The notes: generated from the sequence alone by a model not told the origin. A stretch of DNA of 64,000 nucleotides from Dulcicalothrix desertica PCC 7102 (GCF_003991905.1 NZ_RSCL01000004.1:62001-126000), one strand, 5' to 3'; positions 27,123-36,574 are shown, counted from the stretch's first letter. Numbers and translations are program-made.

Positions 27123-27575
27123 TTACACTTCTTTATTTTGGGTTTCTGTATGATTCTTAATGCGTGCTACAACGTTGTAATCATCGGCGCCAGCAGGAGT
27201 CATGGATTCAACAATACCTTCGGTTGGTCCACCAATAGCTTTCCATGCTGCCAAACCACCTCTCAATTCTGATACGCTTTCATATCCAGCACTTCTGAGA
27301 TGTTGTGCTGCTTGTGCAGTTTGCTCTTCACCTTCACCATAAAGGTAGATGTCACGACTTTTTTGGATTGTAGCTGCCATTCTTTCCAAATCTTCTAATG
27401 GCATTGACATGGCGCCCATAATATGCCCTTCATTAAATGCTCTACGCTCACGCACGTCAAGAATTGTGAAAGCAGGCTCACCCCATTCAAGACGTGATTT
27501 CAACGCATGAACATCCGAACGGTCATTAGTAGGTGGCTCTTGAGGAATGATATTATCGAAAAGTTTGTTAGCCAT
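27123..27575 (-). CDS. Rhodanese-like protein lacking the catalytic cysteine
   Basis: A 150-residue single rhodanese domain: FTILDVRERRAFNEGHIMGA near residue 36 and GLAAWKAIGG near 106. The active-site loop, which normally starts with a cysteine after the YC motif, reads IYLYGEGEEQTAQAA near 75, with no Cys, so sulfur transfer by the normal persulfide is not expected. Such proteins may act as binding or regulatory domains. GGAG lies about 10 bases before the ATG. It stands alone between the RNase D-like gene and a small membrane protein gene. Confidence 0.85.
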   Translation of the reverse strand: MANKLFDNIIPQEPPTNDRSDVHALKSRLEWGEPAFTILDVRERRAFNEGHIMGAMSMPLEDLERMAATIQKSRDIYLYGEGEEQTAQAAQHLRSAGYESVSELRGGLAAWKAIGGPTEGIVESMTPAGADDYNVVARIKNHTETQNKEV

Positions 27576-27677
27576 ATAATTTTCTCCGCGACATTTAAAG
27601 ATGCCAGATATTTTTCAGAAATTTGATTACTAACAAGAATTTATCTGAAACTAACCAGGATTTAATCTTTCCATAGA

Positions 27678-27730
27678 GTGAAGCGTGGAGATATATATCT
27701 TTGGTTAGAATATCTCCCCCTTCACGCTTA
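27678..27730. terminator. Inverted repeat after the 169-residue protein gene
   Basis: AAGCGTGGAGATAT and ATATCTCCCCCTTCACGCTT can pair with a small bulge. It lies directly downstream of the minus-strand gene at 27746-28255, but no clear T-run follows, so termination is a suggestion only. Confidence 0.45.
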
Positions 27731-27745
27731 TATAACTCAATTTAT

Positions 27746-28255
27746 TTAAGCAAGCACAAAGTCAACATCATTAGTTCCAGCAGCTTGTGATTGACCAGAA
27801 GTTAATAATTGTCCATTGACATCAACGGCAAAAGGTGTTCCTGCTAAATTAAGGTTGTAATCAGTTTTATCACCTGTGTATCCAACACTGGCAATCATTT
27901 TACGTCCAGCATCTGTATACTGGAACGCCATCATTTGGTTTTTATTTTGCTTGTTATCTTGTGCCCAAATAACCATGTACTGCTGACCCTGGTAGTCAAA
28001 AATTTTGGGTGGACGGTTAGGGACATATCGACCTGCGTCTCCAAAACTTGCATCTAAAAATGACTGTACAGAACTTGGTTCTACAGTAGCATAAGCAACT
28101 TCTTGAGGTGATGTTGGTTCCGCATCACCTTGACTCTCGTCAACTACTTCTTCTTCTCCACGATTTTTAAAATAATCTACTGCTGCCTTCGTTCCAATTG
28201 CACCAACGGTAGCGATACCTGCACCAACTAATACATTACGAAGTAAATTATTCAT
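27746..28255 (-). CDS. Conserved-type hypothetical protein with N-terminal hydrophobic anchor
   Basis: A 169-residue protein of unknown function. The N-terminus, MNNLLRNVLVGAGIATVGAI, is hydrophobic and glycine-rich, a probable membrane anchor or uncleaved signal, followed by an acidic linker (about 33-48). Residues about 55-165 form a compact domain with repeated aromatic residues (KIFDYQGQQYMVIWAQD, NQMMAFQYTDAGRKM). A strong AGGAG sits 6 bases before the ATG. No family can be named with confidence; the layout resembles small thylakoid- or plasma-membrane-attached proteins of cyanobacteria. Confidence 0.7.
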   Translation of the reverse strand: MNNLLRNVLVGAGIATVGAIGTKAAVDYFKNRGEEEVVDESQGDAEPTSPQEVAYATVEPSSVQSFLDASFGDAGRYVPNRPPKIFDYQGQQYMVIWAQDNKQNKNQMMAFQYTDAGRKMIASVGYTGDKTDYNLNLAGTPFAVDVNGQLLTSGQSQAAGTNDVDFVLA

Positions 28256-28360
28256 CGTTTCTCCTGATGGATTTAAAGTATCGTCGATAATACTATCACC
28301 AACTGCCTAGTATCATAAATATATACATTTTTTTTATACATTTGATAATCTAAAATTTTA

Positions 28361-28445
28361 GAAACCGGGTTTCTTTGTTGATACATTGTAATAAAAACGA
28401 CAATTTTTCTGCGACAATGAATGCGTATAAACCCGGTTTCTTTTA
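28361..28445. repeat. Pair of AAACCGGGTTT palindromes
   Basis: AGAAACCGGGTTTCT at about 28360 and AAACCCGGTTTCTTTT at about 28431 flank a 55-bp spacer between pdxA and the 169-residue protein gene. The second copy is followed by a T-run at the 3' end of pdxA on the opposite strand. Confidence 0.6.
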
Positions 28446-28451
28446 TTAAAG

Positions 28452-29519
28452 TTATACAAAAATAGATTTTCGCTCTTTGCGCTGAATAGATAAAGATTGG
28501 GCTAATTCAATTGCTGCTTTCATACTTGTAGCATCGGCAATACCTTTAAGGGCAATATCAAATGCAGTACCGTGGTCTGGGGAAGTACGAACAAAAGGTA
28601 AACCAATAGAAGTATTAACCGCACGGTCAAACGCCATTAACTTCACAGGTATTAAACCTTGGTCGTGGTAAAGTGCTAGGTAAGCGTCAGCAGGATTAGA
28701 GTTTTGAGAATTTCCATACCAAGCCATACCAGGTTTAACCCACATAGTATCTGGTGGAATAGGGCCATCTAAACGTAATTTAGTACTATTTTGTTCTTCT
28801 ATCCAATGCACTAGCCAGTCTTGTTCCTCAGTACCTAATTGCCCTTGTTCACCGCTATGAGGATTTAAGCCAGAAACGGCAATCCGAGGATATTCAATAC
28901 CAAAATCATTTTTCAAGCACTCTACTAATAAATCAAGTTTTTGCGTCATTAACTCTGGAGTTAATACTTTAGCTACTTGACATAAAGGAATATGTGTAGT
29001 GGCTAGTAATGTCCTAAGTATCCAACCAGTGTGAGGAGAACGCGCAACAAATAACATACCCACACGTTTGGCGCCAGATTTTTCTTGTAAAAGTTCAGTT
29101 TGTCCTGGATAATTATATCCTGCTGCCTTCCACGCTGACTTTGCTATTGGCGCCGTGACAATAGCATCAAACTCTCCAGTAGTAGCACGCGCAATAGCTT
29201 GTTCTAAAAAAGCAAAACTAGCTCTTCCGCTTGCAGCCGAACCTTCTCCAGGAATAATATTAGCGATAGTGGCGGCGCCTATCTCAACATCTAAGATTTT
29301 TAATTCCGATGGTTCAACTAGCTTACCTATACCGTCAATAGATTTAAGTTTAGTATACGTGTCAACCAGTAAACTTCGAGTACCTACAACAGTAATATCA
29401 AATTCCCAAAATTGTGAATCTGATAAAGCTTTCAAAACTACCTCTGGTCCTATCCCCGCAGGGTCTCCCAAAGTAATTGCTAAACGAGGACGATTGATTG
29501 TGTGATTTGATTGAGACAT
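28452..29519 (-). CDS. pdxA: 4-hydroxythreonine-4-phosphate dehydrogenase
   Basis: A 355-residue enzyme of deoxyxylulose-5-phosphate-dependent pyridoxal phosphate synthesis. Family signatures include [20 protein letters not shown] near the N-terminus, [16 protein letters not shown] near 219 with a metal-binding His, [16 protein letters not shown] near 282 and [15 protein letters not shown] near 310. Length is normal. It uses a different branch from most cyanobacteria only if pdxJ is also present, which cannot be judged here. It stands alone on the minus strand with short repeats on both sides. Confidence 0.96.
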   Translation of the reverse strand: MSQSNHTINRPRLAITLGDPAGIGPEVVLKALSDSQFWEFDITVVGTRSLLVDTYTKLKSIDGIGKLVEPSELKILDVEIGAATIANIIPGEGSAASGRASFAFLEQAIARATTGEFDAIVTAPIAKSAWKAAGYNYPGQTELLQEKSGAKRVGMLFVARSPHTGWILRTLLATTHIPLCQVAKVLTPELMTQKLDLLVECLKNDFGIEYPRIAVSGLNPHSGEQGQLGTEEQDWLVHWIEEQNSTKLRLDGPIPPDTMWVKPGMAWYGNSQNSNPADAYLALYHDQGLIPVKLMAFDRAVNTSIGLPFVRTSPDHGTAFDIALKGIADATSMKAAIELAQSLSIQRKERKSIFV

Positions 29520-29551
29520 AAAAGACTTCTAAATAAAAAATATACAAAATT

Positions 29552-29582
29552 ATCTTGTGGAATGGGCATCCTTGTCCGTTCC
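29552..29582. repeat. CTTGTGG-AATGGGCATCCTTG repeat
   Basis: A dispersed repeat of the form CTTGTGGAATGGGCATCC followed by TTGTCCGTT, where GGGCA and TGTCC/TGCCC arms pair. Other copies are at 45183, 46133, 57697 and 62832. Confidence 0.75.
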
Positions 29583-29633
29583 AAACTTAATTACTCCAAT
29601 TAGTTCATTAGTGCTATAAAAATAATTTATGAT

Positions 29634-30038
29634 TTATTCTGTGAATAAGCTTGGCTCTACGTGAAAAAAGGCGCCAAGTTTTTTAGCTTGTTCTGGAGTA
29701 ATATTTTGTCTACCATCTAAAATATCATCTACCGAAGTTTCTAACCCTAAAAATGCCTGTAAATCATCTTTATTTTTGTTTAATTGTTCAAAAAGAAATG
29801 ATAATAAAGATTCCGTGCAACTTGATGTCATATCAAAATGATAATTTTCTTGTTCAAACTTTTCGATTAATGTAATTAGCAATTGATATAACTCAGTTTC
29901 TTCAGGAATTCGTTCGCGATGCATTAAATTCCCTACAATAGCTAAAGCTTGTTCGTTTTCAGCTTCATTTTTAATAAGTTTAGGAAGATAAGTTATTAAT
30001 AATTCTCTGTATTTTTCTTGATTAAAAGTGAGGGTCAT
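29634..30038 (-). CDS. higA: HigA-type antitoxin
   Basis: A 134-residue protein with an N-terminal helical part (AIVGNLMHRERIPEETELYQ near 29) and a C-terminal helix-turn-helix (about 75-130: DDLQAFLGLETSVDDILDGR, then ITPEQAKKLGAFFHVEPSLF). This is the usual form of HigA antitoxins encoded after HigB. The start ATG overlaps the end of a broken higB reading frame, as in intact higBA operons. With the toxin dead, the antitoxin may survive as an autoregulator or as protection against related toxins; that is inference. Confidence 0.82.
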   Translation of the reverse strand: MTLTFNQEKYRELLITYLPKLIKNEAENEQALAIVGNLMHRERIPEETELYQLLITLIEKFEQENYHFDMTSSCTESLLSFLFEQLNKNKDDLQAFLGLETSVDDILDGRQNITPEQAKKLGAFFHVEPSLFTE

Positions 30039-30322
30039 TTTTCCAATAATCCTTATCGTACTCAGAGTGTATGAGGATATATTTAACGTAAATTAATTAC
30101 TCTTTATAATCTATACTAACAATCAATCGGTATTTGTTCGCTTTAATATTAGAGACAGTAAAATTACCGACTGCTTCAGCTTTATAAAAAAATCTCCTGG
30201 ACTTCAACTAGATTCGACCATTTGGCTTTGCTAGCAACTTTATACCAGTAAATAAGAGCTTCCCGACAATCTGCATGAATTTCAGCATACTCTCTTAAGG
30301 CTTTAAAGCTAATTACGTGCAT
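30022..30322 (-). pseudogene. higB: Broken HigB toxin gene
   Basis: From ATG at 30322 the frame reads MHVISFKALREYAEIH and on to SNLVEVQEIFL, then stops at a run of seven T (30186-30192 on the complement). Shifting by one base restores HigB sequence: YKAEAVGNFTVSNI and NKYRLIVSIDYKE, then a TAA stop, then LIYVKYILIHSEYDKDYW in the same frame up to an overlap with higA. So there is a one-base frameshift in a homopolymer and a nonsense codon, probably from CAA. Repaired length would be about 99 residues, normal for HigB mRNA interferases. Two independent lesions argue against a sequencing error. Confidence 0.88.
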
Positions 30323-30418
30323 CTTCCCTGATTATGATTATATGTTAGAACAGGCGAGACACCTATCCTGCTGTTTTACATTACAATTTAATGGTTATGA
30401 GAGAAGACTGACAAATAA

Positions 30419-31501
30419 ATGGCAAACGTTCGTCTTGAAAACATCAAACGCCGTTTTAACAATGTGACGGCAATAGAGGATATTACCTTTGAGATACCCG
30501 ATGGTGAGTTTTGGGTACTAGTTGGCCCAAGTGGATGCGGAAAGTCTACAATACTGCGAACGATAGCAGGGTTGGAAAATGCCACTTCCGGAAATTTATA
30601 CATTGGGGAAACTTTAGTTAATAATGTCCCAGCACGACAACGGGACGTGGCAATGGTATTTCAGAATTATGCCCTATATCCCCATATGTCGGTAGGTGAG
30701 AATATTGCCTTTGGGATGAAAATGCGGAAGATGGAACCTAGAGTTATTCAACAGCGTGTTGCAGAAGTTGCCGCTTCTTTATCGTTAGAACATTTGCTCG
30801 ACCGTAAACCCAAACAGCTTTCTGGTGGACAGCAACAGCGAGTCGCGTTAGGGAGAGCTATTGCCAGACAAGCACAAGTATTTTTACTCGACGAACCATT
30901 ATCTAACTTAGATGCACAACTGCGTGACGACACACGCGCAGAGTTAAAACAATTACATCAAAATTTACGTAACACAACAGTATATGTCACCCACGACCAA
31001 GTAGAGGCAATGACTCTAGCAGATAAAATCGTGGTATTAAGCCAAGGAAATATCCAACAAATCGGAGACCCACAAACAATTTATAATCACCCAGCAAACA
31101 GAATGGTGGCAACTTTCATTGGTAATCCACCCATGAATATTTTACCAGCGAAATTTACAGGTGGCGCCTTTGATATTTCAGGTCAAACACTACCCCTACC
31201 TGCTTCCATGAAAAAATTCAATTTTTCAACAGCACAACAACTTGACTTAGGCATTCGACCCGAACATATAAATATTTCTCCTGAACCATCAGCTTTAACT
31301 GTTGACGTCAAAGTTGTCGAACCATTAGGAAGAGAAACACTAATACGCGCGACCATACCCGGTTCACTACAAACCCTAAGCATCCAAGCTCCTGGAAACA
31401 TACGTCCTCACCCAGGTGACAAATTAAATTTAAACCTCGATTTAGACTATTTATTCGTATTCGATGCCACCACAGGCAAAAAATTATACCCCCTCTTGTA
31501 G
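30419..31501 (+). CDS. ugpC: MalK/UgpC-family ABC transporter ATPase
   Basis: A 360-residue ATPase of the CUT1 sugar-import class: Walker A GPSGCGKSTILRTIAGLE near residue 37, Q-loop MVFQNYALYPHMSV near 80, signature LSGGQQQRVALGRAI near 134, Walker B VFLLDEPLSNLDAQLR near 156 and H-loop VTHDQ near 189. Residues about 240-360 form the TOBE regulatory domain (GIRPEHINIS near 280). Permease and binding-protein genes are absent here, as is common in cyanobacteria, where one MsmX/UgpC-type ATPase may serve several importers. The substrate is not known; the gene symbol reflects the family only. Confidence 0.85.
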   Translation: MANVRLENIKRRFNNVTAIEDITFEIPDGEFWVLVGPSGCGKSTILRTIAGLENATSGNLYIGETLVNNVPARQRDVAMVFQNYALYPHMSVGENIAFGMKMRKMEPRVIQQRVAEVAASLSLEHLLDRKPKQLSGGQQQRVALGRAIARQAQVFLLDEPLSNLDAQLRDDTRAELKQLHQNLRNTTVYVTHDQVEAMTLADKIVVLSQGNIQQIGDPQTIYNHPANRMVATFIGNPPMNILPAKFTGGAFDISGQTLPLPASMKKFNFSTAQQLDLGIRPEHINISPEPSALTVDVKVVEPLGRETLIRATIPGSLQTLSIQAPGNIRPHPGDKLNLNLDLDYLFVFDATTGKKLYPLL

Positions 31502-31541
31502 CACAGGCATCTTGCCTGTGCATTCCGAAAAGCCTGTGCAT
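31501..31541. repeat. GCACAGGCAT-CTTGCCTGTGC hairpin repeat
   Basis: GCACAGGC and GCCTGTGC arms form a tight hairpin right after the ABC ATPase stop codon, and a third half-copy GCCTGTGCATTC follows. Related copies are at 39554, 53863 and 58378. It probably serves as a transcript end. Confidence 0.75.
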
Positions 31542-31708
31542 TCATCTTACCTACGCCAAATGTTAAGTATGATTACGAATTTAAATAGACGTACTAATGT
31601 TCTTGTTATTTTTCTTTAAAAAAGAATATTACTCCAAATAATTACGCTATCCTCAGCAATATGAATTCAATATTGAATCTATATTGACTCTTAAAGCCAG
31701 AGGTGTGT

Positions 31709-32179
31709 ATGGGTAAAAAATCTAAAAAGAATTTTCGCTCAGAGTGGAGAACACTAACTGAACTAGGCGCCGAATTTGGAAAATCAGCAATAGCGTTCGG
31801 CAAAATACTAAAAGAAAACGGACTCCGTAACGTAGAAGGAGAACCCACAGAAGCAGCAAGTGGACTCTTCCAGAAAATAGAGCCTAACCAAGGTAAACCT
31901 TATTACCTGTGGAATCATCAAGGAGTTGTTAGTTTCCTGCAATCAAAAGGAATTAACCCTGTAAATAATGCTTCCTATGCGCTAAAAGATACCGAAGCAC
32001 GTAAATTAGCGCGCGAGTACTTAGAAGCGCAAAAGCTTGACGATGAAGGTTCAAAGCTTGGTTACATGATGTTGTGCGAAATGGTAGATGATATCAAAAA
32101 AATTGGGCTAGACAGATTTAACACCGCTTTGAAAGCAGTTGGTTACAAAGGTGAACCTGTAACACTTGAAGGTTGGTAA
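31709..32179 (+). CDS. Hypothetical protein, possible DNA-binding N-terminus
   Basis: A 156-residue protein of unknown function. The ATG at 31709 is chosen because AGAGG lies 5 bases upstream; a GTG six bases earlier is possible. Residues about 12-45 (WRTLTELGAEFGKSAIAFGK, then ILKENGLRN) have the pattern of a helix-turn-helix that recognises short DNA, followed by a loop with GKPYYLWNHQGVVSFLQ. The C-terminal half is helical (KLAREYLEAQKLDDEGSKLG). It lies just before hicAB and could be an unrelated accessory gene. No family is recognised. Confidence 0.65.
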   Translation: MGKKSKKNFRSEWRTLTELGAEFGKSAIAFGKILKENGLRNVEGEPTEAASGLFQKIEPNQGKPYYLWNHQGVVSFLQSKGINPVNNASYALKDTEARKLAREYLEAQKLDDEGSKLGYMMLCEMVDDIKKIGLDRFNTALKAVGYKGEPVTLEGW

Positions 32180-32235
32180 AAATTTGAATTTGTAACTTTT
32201 TAGCAAAGAAAATAAAATAGTTAATAGTTAGGGCA

Positions 32236-32481
32236 ATGCCAAAGAAAATAAGAGAATTAAAGGCAAAGGTGGCAAAAGACGGTTATGTGCTTGAACCAGG
32301 TCGAGGTAAAGGAAGTCATACATATTGGAAACACCCCCTGTTGCCTAAAGAACCCTTAACCATCCCAGGTAAAGATGGAGATGATGCTCCGCTATATTTA
32401 GAGAAGAGTATTGAGAGGGTGTTGAAAAAGTTGGAAGAACTACAAAAACAAGAACAAGAAAAACAGGAAGGTGAAGAATGA
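32236..32481 (+). CDS. hicA: HicA-type mRNA interferase toxin
   Basis: An 81-residue protein with the small double-stranded RNA-binding-like fold of HicA. The motif GRGKGSHTYWKHP near residue 22 contains the catalytic His in its usual place, and TIPGKDGDDAP follows. HicA cleaves mRNA and halts growth when free of its antitoxin. The end of the gene overlaps the hicB start by four bases (ATGA), the standard toxin-first order. The C-terminal tail is a charged run of Gln, Glu and Lys. Both genes look intact. Confidence 0.9.
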   Translation: MPKKIRELKAKVAKDGYVLEPGRGKGSHTYWKHPLLPKEPLTIPGKDGDDAPLYLEKSIERVLKKLEELQKQEQEKQEGEE

Positions 32482-32708
32482 GCTATCACTACAGTATGGT
32501 AATTCAGTGGTCGCAAGAAGACCAACTTTTCTTAGTCCACTTGCCTGAATTTCCCTGGCAGGAGTTTCATACCCACGGCAGAACTTATGAAGAAGCAGCC
32601 AAAAATGGTCAAGAGGTGATTGAAGCTTTCGTTGAAATGCTGAGTCAGGGAAATCAACCGCTACCTGAACCTAGAATGCTTCCTACAAAGCCTTTGCAAG
32701 TTGCCTAA
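32478..32708 (+). CDS. hicB: HicB-type antitoxin
   Basis: A 76-residue protein with the HicB N-terminal fold: SYHYSMVIQWSQEDQLFLVH, then LPEFPWQEFHTHGRTYEEAA and VIEAFVEML. It neutralises HicA by binding it. The C-terminal DNA-binding helix-turn-helix or ribbon-helix-helix found in longer HicB proteins is absent, so this one may not repress its own promoter. It overlaps hicA by 4 bp. Confidence 0.9.
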   Translation: MSYHYSMVIQWSQEDQLFLVHLPEFPWQEFHTHGRTYEEAAKNGQEVIEAFVEMLSQGNQPLPEPRMLPTKPLQVA

Positions 32709-32756
32709 TATATCTTAAATTCCGCAGCAGTTCAAATTGCTGCGGCGCCTCGAAAT

Positions 32757-33245
32757 ATGATAGTGAAGATAATCTCAATGTCTGAATTATTAGAAGCTTT
32801 CAATAGAATTACTCAATTGTATCCATATATTACAAAACCAGGGCTTAAAAGTAAACAAATTGAGGAGTATCTAGAAGAGTTTCCTTTGAGGCTGCCAGAA
32901 GAGTTTTTTGAGTTTTATCAAATGAGCGATGGCTTTAACCATGATAATCCAGCAACATTAATTTTCGGTTTTGGTAAACTTTATAGTCTCTCGGAGGCAA
33001 TTGAATTTTATAATGAATTACGAGATTATGAAGATTATTACTCTGGCTGGTTTCCCGTCACACAGGTAGAAGATCAGGTATACGTGATTAGAGGAAACCC
33101 TCAGCAGCATCAAACATCACCAATCATCACATTTGATTTGATTGATTTAAAAAACAAGCATAATTGGGAACCTCAAGTCGCCTACTCAAGCCTAACAGAA
33201 ATGTTTCTTGAAGTTGCATATCAATTAGAAAACCCATACGGTTAA
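32757..33245 (+). CDS. SMI1/KNR4 (SUKH) family protein
   Basis: A 162-residue protein. LEEFPLRLPEEFFEFYQMSD near residues 39-58 followed by GFN is the SUKH core pattern, with a FGFGKLYSLSEAIEFYNEL segment after it and ending in VTQVEDQVYVIRG. SUKH proteins are common immunity proteins against contact-dependent or polymorphic nuclease toxins. No toxin gene adjoins it here; hicAB lies 48 bp upstream. Met8 (32778) is an alternative start, since no clear ribosome-binding site precedes either. Immunity function is inferred from the family alone. Confidence 0.78.
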   Translation: MIVKIISMSELLEAFNRITQLYPYITKPGLKSKQIEEYLEEFPLRLPEEFFEFYQMSDGFNHDNPATLIFGFGKLYSLSEAIEFYNELRDYEDYYSGWFPVTQVEDQVYVIRGNPQQHQTSPIITFDLIDLKNKHNWEPQVAYSSLTEMFLEVAYQLENPYG

Positions 33246-33310
33246 ATGCAAGAATAAGTATTACAAGCTCTTTTATTCTCAATAAGCTTGTGGCGCATTG
33301 CGATCAGCTA

Positions 33311-33428
33311 ATTAAAATCCCCCCAATCCCCTTAATAAGGGGGGCTTAAGCACGTTTTTTTCTAGCTTATTAAAAGGGCTTAAACACCTCTTTTTCCTCC
33401 CTTATTAAGGGGGGTCAGGGGGGATTAA
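33311..33428. repeat. CCCCTTAATAAGGGG inverted-repeat cluster
   Basis: Three related blocks (CCCCTTAATAAGGGGGG, CTTATTAAAAGGGC, CCCTTATTAAGGGGGG) are arranged head to head and end in TCAGGGGGGATT, the complement of AATCCCCCC at the left edge. The whole region can fold into a large hairpin. It is a dispersed cyanobacterial-type repeat of unknown role. Confidence 0.85.
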
Positions 33429-33491
33429 TTTCAATTGATAACGAGCGAATATTTATGTTGGGTTCCGCAAAGCCTCCACCCAACCTACGTT

Positions 33492-34556
33492 CTATACGGG
33501 TTGTAGTTCTTTTGACTTTACTAGGTCTTTGGGGGCGAATACACCGTTTTCGGTGATAATTGCTTCTATCAATTCGGCAGGTGTAACATCAAAGGCGGGG
33601 TTATAGTAGTCTACGCCAATGGTTGGTGTAATGATGGTTTCGCCGATTTGAGAGATTTCTGTGGGGTCGCGTTCTTCGATGGGTATTCCACTACCGTTTG
33701 TTAGGTCAAAATCTATTGTTGAAAGCGGCGCCGCTACAAAGAAAGGTACGTTATGGGCTTTTGCTACTAGTGCTAAACTATACGTGCCTATTTTGTTTGC
33801 TGTGTCACCATTGGCTGCTATTCTATCGGCGCCTACTACTACGGCGTGTATTAAGCCTTGTTTCATGCAGTGAGCAGCCATACTATCAGTAATTACCGTA
33901 ACAGGTATACCTTCTTGGGCACATTCCCACGCTGTTAATTTGGCGCCTTGTAATCTAGGACGGGTTTCGTCGGCAAATACTCTTGTTAATCTACCTTCGC
34001 GCCATGCTGAACGTACTACACCTAATGCTGTACCATATCCGGCAGTAGCTAAGGCGCCTGCGTTGCAATGAGTAAGTAAAGTTAGTTGATGCGGATTAGC
34101 GGGTAATGCTTTTAACCCATTGTCGCCGATAGCTTGACAAGTTTGTAAGTCTTCTACTTGAATTGCTTGAGCGGTTTCGAGGAGTGCTTTTCTAATATCG
34201 TCAACAGTGCCTAACATTTCATATGCTACTTTCATTGACCGCGATATTGCCCAAAACAAATTCACAGCGGTGGGACGAGTTGCACGTAACATTACGGCAA
34301 CTTTTTCTAACTCAGTTAAAAAGACATCGCGTTTGTCAGTTTTTATTTCTCTTGCACCCAAATACATACCATATGCCGCAGCTACTCCAATCGCTGGGGC
34401 GCCTCGAACTATCATAGTTTTAATAGCACGTGCCATATCGTCGCAACGGTGAATCTCAACAAGTGCGTATTCGTATGGTATGCGGGTTTGGTCGATAAGT
34501 GAAACGGCATCGTTATGCCATATAACAGAATATACTTGGCTGTTAGAAAGATTCAT
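33492..34556 (-). CDS. mtnA: S-methyl-5-thioribose-1-phosphate isomerase
   Basis: A 354-residue aldose-ketose isomerase of the methionine salvage pathway. It has [19 protein letters not shown] near residue 48, the catalytic Cys loop [18 protein letters not shown] near 158 and the catalytic Asp in [20 protein letters not shown] near 236, then [11 protein letters not shown]. The ATG at 34556 is preferred. An upstream in-frame GTG at 34613 adds 19 residues but falls inside a hairpin and gives a poor extension. It follows dxs by about 70 bp; co-transcription is possible, but a hairpin lies between. Confidence 0.95.
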   Translation of the reverse strand: MNLSNSQVYSVIWHNDAVSLIDQTRIPYEYALVEIHRCDDMARAIKTMIVRGAPAIGVAAAYGMYLGAREIKTDKRDVFLTELEKVAVMLRATRPTAVNLFWAISRSMKVAYEMLGTVDDIRKALLETAQAIQVEDLQTCQAIGDNGLKALPANPHQLTLLTHCNAGALATAGYGTALGVVRSAWREGRLTRVFADETRPRLQGAKLTAWECAQEGIPVTVITDSMAAHCMKQGLIHAVVVGADRIAANGDTANKIGTYSLALVAKAHNVPFFVAAPLSTIDFDLTNGSGIPIEERDPTEISQIGETIITPTIGVDYYNPAFDVTPAELIEAIITENGVFAPKDLVKSKELQPV

Positions 34557-34602
34557 AGTTAAAAACTTGGGCGATACAGCATAAAAATAATATATTAGCG
34601 AA

Positions 34603-34623
34603 TTGGTGGGCACCGCCCACCAA
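34603..34623. terminator. Perfect 9-bp stem hairpin after dxs
   Basis: TTGGTGGGC-ACC-GCCCACCAA forms a perfect stem with a 3-base loop, five bases after the dxs stop. No T-run follows on either strand, so it may be a dispersed hairpin or a weak or factor-dependent terminator. Confidence 0.6.
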
Positions 34624-34628
34624 AATTG

Positions 34629-36536
34629 TTAACTGACGACTGAAAGTTCTTTCTTAAAGAAAGCTTGCATAATAGTGTCAGCCATTTGCGGACTAGTTAA
34701 ACCTAGCTGGGCTTTGGATTCGTTTGGCTCTGCGTGTTCCACTAAAATATCGGGAACGCCAATACGTTTAACCGGAACTACAATATCCGCATCTAAAAGC
34801 GCTTCGGCAACGGCAGTCCCGAAACCACCCATTGTACAACCTTCTTCAAGGGTAACAACGCGCTTGATTTTCTTAGCTAATGGCAATATCAACTCTGTAT
34901 CTAAGGGTTTGGCAAAACGCGCATTAATTACAGTCGCTTCGATACCATGTTCACTAAGAACTTCGGCGGTTTGCATGGCTGGGTAAACCATTGTACCGTA
35001 TGCCACAAGCAGTACGTCATCGCCGTTGCGAAGAATTTCGCCTTTACCAATTTCTAATGGTTCCCAACCTTCTTCCATTAAAGGTACGCCGTAACCGCTA
35101 CCACGAGGGAATCGCATTGCAATTGGTCCGCTGGTATGATTTACACCAGTAACAACCATGCGCTGCATTTCGGCTTCATCTTTAGGCGCCATAATTACAA
35201 TGTTGGGAATACAGCGTAGGTAAGCGATGTCATACATACCTTGGTGTGTGGGACCATCGGAACCAACAATTCCTGCCCGGTCAAGACAGAAGAACACTGG
35301 TAAGTTTTGGATACACACGTCATGAACAATTTGGTCGTATGCTCGTTGCAGGAAAGTTGAGTAAATGCAACATACAGGACGTATTCCCTCAGTTGCAAGT
35401 CCTGCTGCTAAAGTTACTGCGTGTTGTTCAGCAATACCTACATCTATATATTGATTTGGAAGTTTTTGCTGAAGTTTATCTAACCCCGTACCAGTTGCCA
35501 TTGCCGCAGTAATACCAATAATTTTTGGATTTTGCTCGGCAAGTTTAACAAGGGTATGAGCAAATACTTTATTATAACCAGGTGGTTTAGGTTTAGTTGA
35601 GGGAATCGCTTTACCCGTACTCAAGTTAAATGGAGTTTGAGCGTGATATCCAACTTGGTCTTTTTCTGCTAGTTCATAACCTTTACCCTTAGTAGTGGCA
35701 ACATGAACTAAAACAGGCCCAGGAATTTGATGCGCGCGATTAAACGTCGATATCAATTCTTCCAAATTGTGTCCATCAACTGGTCCGACATATGTAAAAC
35801 CCAGTTCTTCAAATACTGCTCCAACTTTGGGCACCGCTAACCGCTTCATTCCTTCTTTGATGCGTTCAAATTCTGGGGAAAGGGACTCACCGACAAACGG
35901 TAAGTTTTTGACTTGTTCCTCAAAGTTATCAGTAATGAACTGCATTGGAGGTGAAAGCCGCATTTTGTTTAAGTAGCGGGGAATGGCGCCAACGTTTGGA
36001 GAAATAGACATTTCGTTGTCGTTGAGAACTACCAGCAAGTTGGTTTTGGGCAAATGTCCAGCATGGTTAATAGCTTCGAGTGCCATACCCCCAGTCAAGG
36101 CGCCATCGCCGATAATAGCAGCAACTTTGAACTTTTCGCCCTTCATATCGCGCGCTAACGCCATACCCAAAGCAGCGGAGATCGAAGTCGAAGCATGACC
36201 GGCGCCGAAATGGTCAAATTTATTTTCGCAGCGTTTGAGATAACCCGCGATACCGTCTTTTTGCCGCAACGTATCAAAATTGCTGTAACGCCCTGTAATC
36301 AGTTTATGAGGGTAGGCTTGATGTCCAACGTCCCAAATAACTTTATCGCAGTCTAAATCAAGTGTTTGATAAAGCCCAAGCGTTAATTCAACAACACCCA
36401 GTCCAGGCCCCAAATGCCCACCAATTGCCGCCACTGTTTGGAGGTGCTTGTCACGAATTTGGCGAGCAATTTGTTGCAACTGTCGAATTGATAAACCGTG
36501 CAACTGGTTGGGATGGGTGATATCACTCAGGTGCAT
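34629..36536 (-). CDS. dxs: 1-deoxy-D-xylulose-5-phosphate synthase
   Basis: A 635-residue thiamine-diphosphate transketolase-like enzyme that commits pyruvate and glyceraldehyde 3-phosphate to the MEP isoprenoid pathway, feeding carotenoids, phytol and quinones. The ThDP motif is [19 protein letters not shown] near residue 147 with the conserved DNEMSIS; the substrate region [15 protein letters not shown] is near 69; the pyrimidine-binding segment is [20 protein letters not shown] near 418. Length matches the family. Product also feeds thiamine and, through pdxA in this window, possibly pyridoxal phosphate. A structured leader lies upstream. Confidence 0.97.
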   Translation of the reverse strand: MHLSDITHPNQLHGLSIRQLQQIARQIRDKHLQTVAAIGGHLGPGLGVVELTLGLYQTLDLDCDKVIWDVGHQAYPHKLITGRYSNFDTLRQKDGIAGYLKRCENKFDHFGAGHASTSISAALGMALARDMKGEKFKVAAIIGDGALTGGMALEAINHAGHLPKTNLLVVLNDNEMSISPNVGAIPRYLNKMRLSPPMQFITDNFEEQVKNLPFVGESLSPEFERIKEGMKRLAVPKVGAVFEELGFTYVGPVDGHNLEELISTFNRAHQIPGPVLVHVATTKGKGYELAEKDQVGYHAQTPFNLSTGKAIPSTKPKPPGYNKVFAHTLVKLAEQNPKIIGITAAMATGTGLDKLQQKLPNQYIDVGIAEQHAVTLAAGLATEGIRPVCCIYSTFLQRAYDQIVHDVCIQNLPVFFCLDRAGIVGSDGPTHQGMYDIAYLRCIPNIVIMAPKDEAEMQRMVVTGVNHTSGPIAMRFPRGSGYGVPLMEEGWEPLEIGKGEILRNGDDVLLVAYGTMVYPAMQTAEVLSEHGIEATVINARFAKPLDTELILPLAKKIKRVVTLEEGCTMGGFGTAVAEALLDADIVVPVKRIGVPDILVEHAEPNESKAQLGLTSPQMADTIMQAFFKKELSVVS

Positions 36537-36574
36537 ACTATACGGTTTTCCTCTCTAATATTTCTTTGTTTGAT

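Noticed and set aside
34557-34613. N-terminal extension of MtnA from a GTG at 34613
   Set aside because: The GTG lies inside a perfect hairpin and the added residues lack family similarity; ATG at 34556 fits.
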